Positions 57,377 to 64,000 of a stretch of DNA of 64,000 nucleotides are shown in pieces. The first letter of the stretch is position 1; every line of letters begins with the position of its first letter. The DNA is taken from positions 270,756 to 334,755 of the forward strand of contig JAHLKC010000030.1 in the NCBI GenBank assembly GCA_025449115.1, written 5' to 3'. Under the pieces are notes generated by a model. That model had not been told where the DNA came from, ran no database searches, and was given only the letters and a program-made list of their open reading frames with translations. The translations under genes and the position numbers were made by a program. This DNA is from Chytridium lagenaria (Eukaryota; Chytridiomycota; Chytridiomycetes; Chytridiales; Chytridiaceae).

Positions 57377-59428
57377 TGATGTCGACCCCAACAGCAGCAT
57401 TTTACGTCTAGGCTTCATAAACGTACAGGGATTGAGTGGGAAGGCAGAGGCGGTGCTTGCGACATGTGAGGAGGAAGACTTGGATGTAATGATGATGGTA
57501 GAAACGTGGCTGGCACCGACTGACGGGGTCCCGCTCGGAAGAATAATTATGAACGGCTGTGCACCTGCCAAGCCGAAGTTAGCTAGAGGTATGGGAACAG
57601 GACGCAGGGGTGAGAGGGGGGTTCTGGTATGCTCTGCGGGGAAAAGACGGCTAGGACGGAGGGTATTGAGATGGATACGGGAGGTAGATGGGTTGCATAT
57701 AAGGTGGGGATACTGGTCGTGGTTGTGGGGTACCTACCACCGATGCTAATGAATCTGGAGGGGGCGAATACAATGATTGAGGATTTCGGTGCATTTCTGG
57801 ATGCTATGGTGGACCGCTTTGCGGGGTCTCCAATAATGGTGGTGGGTGATTTTAACGCGAGAATGGGAGCTAGGACGGGGGATACGGTTATAGTGGGTAA
57901 TGCGGTGAGGAGGGCCTGGATGGAAGCATGGCTGGATGATGCTGAGTGGACACGGTTAGAGCCCTCTAGAGGGAAATGGACGACGCATTCCCACAACAAC
58001 CAGGGAAGGGGGATTACCGACTTCGTCTTTATGAATACCCTCGCCCTCCTTTTGGACCGGACCTGGTGGTGCACGAGGACGTGACGCTGGGTAGTGATCA
58101 CTCGTTACTCACTATCCAGATGACGCTTCCCGGCAACATCTGGAAACTCCCATTCTCCCGTATTAACATCCAATACCTGACGACGGAGGGTCAACAGACT
58201 TACCGGGATAGATTGATGGAAGGGAGAAACGCCGTGATGACACGACTTGGACTCCTGGAGGTGGAGGCTGCTGCTCGACGGGTTGCGGGAACGGAACTAA
58301 GTTGGGCCACCCGACAAGAAACGGTGGATGAGGCCTCGAATTTGGTAATCCAATTGTACTTACCGCGGCTGAGGACTCTGTGGGGCGTCTTCACTATAAA
58401 GGAGGCCTCACCAACCGAGGCTTTGAATCCCCACACCTACTTGCACTCAGGACTAGAGCCGCCGCAGCACATCGTGACTTCCTGATGGCACCTCCTGGAC
58501 CCTTACGTTCCATCCTTTGGCGCCAACGTGTTGACGCAAACCGTATTTATCGAGCCGCTGTACGCCTCCACAAGACGCATATGTTCCGTTCTCGCTCTGA
58601 TGTCCTCACCACCCAACCGCAAGCAGCAGCTAAAGTTATCTCGTGCCGTATTACTCGACAACAACGGACCCATTGCGCGTTAGATCCCACCAAAATGGAT
58701 ACGTACACCACCTATTATGGCACTACATTTGGTGCAGAACCAACAGGGACTGAGGAGCCGGATTTCGCGTTTCTAGATTCTACCGACCCTAAAACTCTAC
58801 GCAAGGTCAATGCTGACGTTAATTGGCTCTCAATTGATACCGTACGCATGCTGGTGGGGCAAATTGCACGAGGAAAAGCGACTGGAGGTGATGGGATTTT
58901 TGGCGAGATGCTTTCCATGGCAGGGGATGAAGTGACGGGACCTATTTGGTCCCTTTTTCAGCTGGTGGCCGTATACACCTGCATCCGACGACGTGGCGTG
59001 AAGCCAATGTTGCTCTTGTTTTTAAAAATAAGGGTAGCAATGGGGACATTGCTAACTACCGCCCCATATCTCTGATCTCGGTAATCCGCAAGTTGTTTGA
59101 GAACGCATTCCGGCCTGTTGTGGAGAAACGTATCCTCCCCTACCTCGACATTGCCCAAGGAGGGTTCCGTGCTCAACGTTCAGCCCTGGATCAAGTCTTT
59201 TAACTTACACGAAATTCTCACGCGCCATCCGACCATCAAGACACTCTACCTTGATATTAAAGCTGCTTACGATACCGTCGACCGCCGCCTTCTCTGGTCA
59301 CGATTTGGGAACCTACCGGTTGAGCCAGTGATGCCGTGGGCTGGTGCAGCCTTTGAGAATGAGACCCGTGATGTTGTGGTTCCCCTTTTACGTTGTCTTT
59401 TTGACTTTAATGTTGCGGTTTTTGCTTG
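57372..59428 (+). pseudogene. LINE ORF2: endonuclease and partial reverse transcriptase
   Basis: The apurinic-like endonuclease has LRLGFINVQGLSGKAEAVL at its start, VVVGYLPP, the catalytic GDFNAR motif (near 57,848) and a SDHSLL end block (near 58,098). The RT begins with QIARGKATGGDGIFGEML (58,860-58,910), then NYRPISLISVIRKLFE, GGFRAQRSALDQVF and motif A. Frames change at about 57,620, 58,090, 58,940 and 59,200. The element is dead. Confidence 0.85.
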
Positions 59429-59638
59429 TTATATGGGCCTGTGGGTTAGAAGGTTAGGTACTTTTTTACATATAAACCACAATAAAATTGACGAGCGTCT
59501 AAAGAATGAAAGAAAATAAAACATGAAATCTACATTATAAAAAGTGAACGCATTTTTATTTTAACATTACTATACATACAATAATTAAATAAACCCTATG
59601 ATGATTAAGAAAATAAAAAAATGTGAAGGCACGCGGAC

Positions 59639-59785
59639 ATCAAACTCACGCGCGCCTTCAGGAGCGCGCATCGCGCGCCTTAACCCGCGCGGCATTGCGC
59701 TAACGCGTGCCTTCACGCGCATTGCGCTAACGCGTGCCTTCACGCGCATTGCGCTAACGCGTGCCTTCACGCGCTTCAGTTATTA
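59639..59785. repeat. CpG-rich 27-bp minisatellite
   Basis: Three copies of a unit containing GCATTGCGCTAACGCGTGCC follow a related GCGCGC-rich stretch. The composition is sharply GC- and CpG-rich inside very AT-rich DNA. Confidence 0.85.
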
Positions 59786-59920
59786 AAATAAATAATATAT
59801 AAATAAATGAATAAATAAATATGTAAATAAATGATAACTAAATACATAAATATTAAGTAATTAAATATAAAAATAAATATATTAATAAGTAAATAAAAGA
59901 ATATATAAATAAATAAAAAA

Positions 59921-59967
<47 letters not shown>

Positions 59968-59972
59968 AGAAA
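59786..59972. repeat. AAAT/ATAA tetranucleotide repeat
   Basis: The run is almost pure A/T and dominated by AAAT units, with a perfect array at about 59,925-59,968. Confidence 0.9.
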
Positions 59973-60001
59973 ACGTAACACAATGAGTAACGTAATACAA
60001 A

Positions 60002-60021
60002 GGAGGGGGCTCGAACCCCTC
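60002..60021. repeat. Single T-arm/B-box-like hairpin
   Basis: GGAGGGGGCTCGAACCCCTCC reads on the minus strand as a Pol III B-box (GTTCGAGCC). No A-box partner is seen. Confidence 0.6.
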
Positions 60022-60054
60022 CAGTATAAGTAGTTAGTGACACGTCGCTCTAAA

Positions 60055-60230
60055 AAACAATTATAAAAACAGCGATTCTGAGACCGCGGTCTCAAAAACG
60101 CTGTTTTTATAATTGTTTCCTAGAGTGGCAAATGTCACTAAAAGGAACAATTAAAAAAACAGCGTTTTTGAGACCGCGGTCTCAGAATCGCTGATTTTTT
60201 AATTGCTTCTTAAAGTGACAAATGTCACTA
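60055..60230. repeat. Two tandem hairpins with oppositely oriented cores
   Basis: Unit 1 has 20-bp perfect arms (60,055-60,074 and 60,099-60,118) around a 24-bp core. Unit 2 has imperfect arms (60,146-60,164 and 60,189-60,208). Each core contains the 16-bp palindrome TGAGACCGCGGTCTCA (60,079 and 60,169). Outside the palindrome the core of unit 2 is the exact reverse complement of the core of unit 1. AGTGxCAAATGTCACTA follows each unit. Confidence 0.95.
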
Positions 60231-60300
60231 TAAGAACAATAAGAAAAAAATGAAAAAAAAGGATAACACGAAGAACAACAAAGAGCAATAAAAACAAAGA

Positions 60301-61130
60301 ACTGCAGAGAGGGTTCGAACCCCTCATGCAGTTGGATTGTGTGAAGTGTTTGGTAATTAAAAGAGGTTCGGGGTGTTGGTTGGTGGGGACTGTTGGTGGT
60401 GGTAAATGGAGGAGTGTTCTGGGTGGGGGTGAGAAGTGGTGGGTGGTGGTGGAGTGGTCGGGGGTTGGTGGATGATGGTGGGGAGGGTTGGTGGTGGTGT
60501 GGGTGGTGGTCGGGGGTTGGTGGTGGTGGTGTGTGGGTGTGTGGGTCGGGGGTTGGTGGTGGTTGGTGGTGGTTGCTGATGAGATGTGGTCGGAGGGGGA
60601 GAGAGAAGAACTGCAGAGAGGGTTCGAACCCTCATGCAGTAAGGTTGTGGAAGACGGTGGGGTCGGGGGGTTGGTGAGTGGTGTGGTGTCGTAGGTGGTG
60701 GTGTCAGGGTGGGTGGGTGGTGCGGCGATTGGTGGGCGGTCGGTGGTGGTTGTTGATGGGATGCGGTTGGAGGGGGAAGAGAAGAACTGCAGAGAGGGTT
60801 CGAACCCCTCATGCAGTAAGGTTGTGGAAGAGGGTGGTGGTGGGGGTTGGTGGTGGTGGTGTGTGGTGGTCGGGGGTTGGTGAGTGTGGGTGGTGGTGTG
60901 GGTGGTGGGTGAGCAGTGCGGCGGTTGGTGAGCGGTCGGTGGTGGTTGTTGATGGGATGTGGTCGGAGGGGGAAGAGAAGAACTGCAGAGAGGGTTCGAA
61001 CCCCTCATCAGTAAGATTGTGGAAGAGAGGTGGTGGTTGGGGGGTTGGGTTGGTTGGAAGCGGTGATGGTGTGGGAGGGGTAAAGGGAGGATCACGGCAT
61101 GAGGGGGTCGAACCCTCTATGCCGTGCTGC
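60301..61130. repeat. Left B-box satellite array (G/T-rich)
   Basis: Hairpins of the form TGCAGAGAGGGTTCGAACCC followed by CTCATGCA occur at about 60,303, 60,611, 60,786 and 60,982. A fifth at 61,093-61,126 is in the opposite orientation, a near-perfect CACGGCATGAG palindrome. Between them a G/T-rich satellite repeats (GGTCGGTGGTGGTTG, then GGGGGAAGAGAAGAACTGC) with a period of about 175-195 bp. The GGTTCGAACCC centre fits the Pol III B-box consensus on both strands. No A-box is visible at tRNA spacing. Confidence 0.85.
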
Positions 61131-61139
61131 AGAAAAACT

Positions 61140-61460
61140 GAAAAAAAAAGGGGGAATGACCCCTCGTATATGTGAAAAAAAAAGATTGATTTATTAATTT
61201 TTAATGTATTACAAAAATATTAAAATGTTAAAAAAAAATTAATTTTTAAATAATATCAATCATTTATAAACAATATATTACTAATAATTTAATAGTATTT
61301 ATTAATAGTTATTTATTAATTAATTATATTATATTATTAATATTTTTTAATTAATTATCGTAATACATATTCTTAAATATAAATAATATTAAAATTATTA
61401 ATAAAAAATAACTTTATTTAAACCAATCATTTTTTTTTTTCGAAATTAAAAATTTAAACT
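61140..61460. other. AT-only core between the inverted arrays
   Basis: About 300 bp are made almost wholly of A and T (TTATTAATTAATTATATTAT type) and contain no ORF. They separate the left and right B-box arrays. Confidence 0.85.
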
Positions 61461-61559
61461 GCTCTCATTGAAATTCTCACATAAGCAGCCTTCGATCCCC
61501 TTCTTTCTTCCTACATTCCGCAAACTCTCATCCACCCTCCCCTCCGACCACAACCACCA

Positions 61560-62110
61560 ACCACCACGCCGCATGAGGGGTTCAAACCCTCTCTACGGGC
61601 ACTCATTCTCTAACCAATATGGCCACCATCACTCTCCCTCGCGACCCTTCCACACAACCATCACCGCCACCACCACCACCACCCACCAAGCCCTCACCAC
61701 AACCATCACCTTTTCAAATATTCGCTTAAACCTTAGCTTTCGTTATCGCGCATGAGGGGTTCGAAACCCTCTCTGTGGCCACCTACTCACCTCCCACCAC
61801 CACCACCTCGACCACCCCTCTCGATCACTCCATGAACACCACCACCACCACCTCCTCCACCGCTGTCACCACCAACCATCCCTCTCTCACTCAACCCATT
61901 TATAATTGCTGCATGAGGGGTTTGAACCCTCTCTGTGGCTCTGTGGCTCTGCCGCCACCTTCCTCCTCGCTCCCTCCCTCCCAATTGACCACTACCAATT
62001 CACCACCACAGATTCACCTCCCACCACCATCATCACAAACCATCATCCGCCGACAATCTCTGACCCCATTCTAAATGTCGCATGAGGGGTTCAAACCCTC
62101 TCTGCGGCTT
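61560..62110. repeat. Right B-box satellite array (C/A-rich, inverted)
   Basis: Hairpins of the form GCATGAGGGGTTCAAACCCT then CTCTxCGG lie at about 61,570, 61,749, 61,909 and 62,078, spaced 160-180 bp in C/A-rich (CCACCA) DNA. They are in reverse orientation to the left array, as is the strand bias of the spacer. Confidence 0.85.
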
Positions 62111-62240
62111 CTTTTTTTGTTTGCGAGACGGGTGAGAGCTGGGATGTGGAGGGTGTGCTGAGATGAGAGCTGGGATGCGGAGGGTGGGCGGAGTCTCTCA
62201 ATGTTGATTCGTCGACCTGTGAAAACAGGTCGGCGAATCA
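62110..62240. repeat. Short tandem repeat and a 14-bp stem hairpin
   Basis: Two copies of GAGAGCTGGGATGxGGAGGG occur at about 62,131 and 62,166. A hairpin then pairs GATTCGTCGACCTG (62,205) with CAGGTCGGCGAATC (62,225-62,238). Confidence 0.75.
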
Positions 62241-62488
62241 TGTATTTTAGAATTTTCAAATAAAAAAACTAATTAAATTTGAGCGATGCATTGTCTATTC
62301 CGAACATTTGGTTCTTATAGTACCGGTACAATTCTTTGAGTACCGGCGGATCCTCCGATTATATCATTTCTGGAACTTAAATTTTCCACAAGCGTTACCG
62401 CCGGAACTTTAAAATCATTTAAAACTTTGGATCAAATCCTGATTGGTCCAGAAATTGATTTAAATTAATAAAATATATATTTTCGCAA

Positions 62489-62497
62489 TATAAATAG
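62489..62497 (+). promoter_or_regulatory. TATA box
   Basis: TATAAATAG lies about 80 bp before ATG 62,570, followed by a C-rich tract. Confidence 0.7.
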
Positions 62498-62569
62498 CCC
62501 CCCTTCCCCCCCCTTTCTGACCACCTTTCATTTGACAAAAACCATATTGATTGATTATAATTAATAGCT

Positions 62570-64000
62570 ATGCAGGAACCAAACGAAGTAAGTTTTTCTA
62601 AGAATTACTAGTGTAATTTATATAATGCACACTACTACAATGATGCATATTTATAAAACTCATACTTAAAAAGAAAAAAACGATCAAAGGAATAATAATA
62701 CTAAAAAGGAAATATAGAATAACATTACTAAAACGAAAATATAATACGCATAAGTCTAATAAGGTTACCATTTCTTAGGAATCCACAGTTTTGGGAAAAG
62801 ATAATACCGTTCAGTCTGCGGCAGGACCATCCGAAGCTGTTGTTTCCAGTGACCCACCGACATCATCCTGGACAATGAACGATGATTTAATGCAGGCTGT
62901 CGCTACTGTGATCGCAGAGATTACTGCCAACGATGACGCAACCTTTCCAGCTCCCCTTAGCAGTGAGCAGAGCGTGACAACAAATCCACCTGACGAAGAA
63001 GTGGCCATACAGCAGACACCTGACGGTCCTGCTCCACTTGACCCGGTCTTGCCTGCTGTTGGTTCTGCTCAGCAAACGACTTCAGCTTTAGAACTCGTCG
63101 TCCATACTCAACAAGGTCCATCGGCTCCGACTCCGTCTCGGGTTCAAGCTCCTACTCCCGCGTCAATGATTAATGAGGCTCGTGGTATTCTCAAGAACCT
63201 CAATGACACCTTCATGGACTCAAAGAATAACGCCGATATGACCCAACGATCGCATACGGAAAATATAATTATTATATTGTTTGTCCTTCAGTAAGTCTTG
63301 TGATTAGATTTTTTGTCTTCTTTCTCACTCTAATGTTACTTCTTAGCGATGTTCAAAGGCTGACAGAAAAGGATATAGAGGATCTCGTTGGCGCATCTTT
63401 GACGGATATATTACAAAACTTCAGGATGTCCGTTAAAACTCCGCAGAAGTGCATGCAATCCCTCCTAAAGACTTTGAATGTACTGGTGGATTTGAAACCG
63501 GTTTTTCTTGACGAAAGACTTAATGAATTTGAACGATCTTCCTTTTCCCACAAAGTAGAGTAAGTAGAAACATACAGTGCTCAGAATATCAATAACGTTT
63601 TAAAAAGGATGTGCTCTCTCTACCTAAAAAATATGGCCAAAACGATATACAGTCAACGTGAGCAGCGGAGGCAAGCTTCAAGCATAATCGCAACGCGAAA
63701 TACACTGAAGGATGATGCACTTCAAGTTATAACCTCTGCTAAGGTCCTGGGCGAGGTTTGGAATAAGGTGAAAAAATCCTCTTCAGCAAAGATGGAACAT
63801 TGTGGGTGCAACTTAGACTTTATGCTTAATATTCACACATTGTTAAAGTAATCACTGCATACACGGAGGATTGGCAAATAACTGAGGAGAATAAAATAAG
63901 AAAGTCAGCCAGGGGTGGGTGTGTTTACATTAATCATCCTTGTTTCTTTTAGTAATCATACATTTCTAACTCTTTTAGAAGCGCCATCACAAGGTCTTCC
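62570..64000 (+). CDS. Unknown intron-containing gene (probably partial)
   Basis: I do not recognise the product. Exons fit at 62,570-62,587 (MQEPNE), 62,779-63,290, 63,347-63,559 and 63,608-63,847, with matching phases at each join. Exon 2 is acidic and Pro/Ala/Thr-rich (TVIAEITANDDATFPAPLSS). Exons 3 and 4 look helical (LTEKDIEDLVGASLTDILQN, QSLLKTLNVLVDLKP, TLKDDALQVITSAKVLGEVW). It either stops at 63,849-63,851 or continues after a donor GTAATC at 63,848 to an acceptor near 63,978. It borders the AT-rich B-box region and has a similarly AT-rich flank to the truncated gene at 51.2-53.2 kb. Confidence 0.6.

Larger units (their letters stand above)
54759..59528 (+). mobile_element. APE-type non-LTR retrotransposon (LINE), defective
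   Basis: ORF1-like sequence precedes an ORF2 with endonuclease and partial reverse transcriptase, bracketed by leader D and a 3' tail shared with copy B. RT motif A is present (LDIKAAYDTVDRRLLW) but the motif with the catalytic YxDD and everything after it is gone. The sequence jumps from about 59,428 straight into the 3' tail. Several frameshifts also break both ORFs. Confidence 0.88.

Noticed and set aside
60199..61175. Long Pro/His/Thr-rich or Gly/Trp/Val-rich ORFs on both strands
   Set aside because: They are translations of the GGTGGT/ACCACC satellite, including the B-box hairpins read as MRGSNPLC.

Overview
The window looks like nuclear DNA of a zoosporic (chytrid-like) fungus. Genes carry several short GT-AG introns. 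The protein set includes peroxisomal acyl-CoA oxidase, an F-box protein, an SH3/polyproline protein and GPI-anchored secreted proteins, plus a Ty3/gypsy chromovirus and an APE-type LINE. Secreted proteins with Ser/Thr-rich tails and a short Cys-rich C-terminal module, and fungal Kazal-domain inhibitors, fit chytrids best. The lineage is an inference. I see no bacterial operons, rRNA or credible complete tRNA.

Layout. 1-0.5 kb: 3' end of an unknown gene. 0.9-18 kb: a segmental tandem duplication. Each copy holds an F-box gene, an upstream region with a twice-repeated spliced unit, and a long gene for a novel Cys-repeat protein (intact at 3,787-7,020, shredded by frameshifts at 11,377-14,483). 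The junction, near 8,895, fuses an internally deleted remnant of a membrane-protein gene to the second F-box copy. Copy 2 was later hit by a TA-flanked TIR transposon (14,923-16,625); the intact membrane-protein gene (17.1-18.4 kb) follows. 19.5-32.7 kb: housekeeping genes, namely a Ser/Pro-rich disordered protein, an acidic protein, an SH3 protein, acyl-CoA oxidase and a paralogue of the membrane protein.

33.1-44.7 kb: a one-strand block of six secreted-protein genes: M14 carboxypeptidase, a beta-propeller-like protein, a GPI-anchored GH26 glycosidase, and three Kazal-inhibitor genes in tandem. They suit extracellular digestion plus protection against host or self proteases. 44.9-48.5 kb: a decayed chromovirus on the minus strand. 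48.5-59.5 kb: four copies of a ~0.5-0.8 kb repeat that shares its 5' leader and 3' tail with a defective LINE, a truncated AT-rich gene, and several minisatellites.

59.6-62.3 kb is the most unusual stretch. Orphan Pol III B-box palindromes, spaced about 110-310 bp, lie in satellite arrays of opposite orientation on the two sides of a ~300 bp nearly pure A/T core. They are preceded by two tandem hairpins whose 24-bp core is inverted between copies. This resembles in organisation a TFIIIC boundary or centromere-like element. From 62.6 kb a new intron-containing gene with a clear TATA box runs to the window end.

Many genes here need one or more single-base frame corrections (for example Kazal 1, carboxypeptidase, propeller, the 19.5-22.6 kb gene), so reading frames should be treated as provisional.
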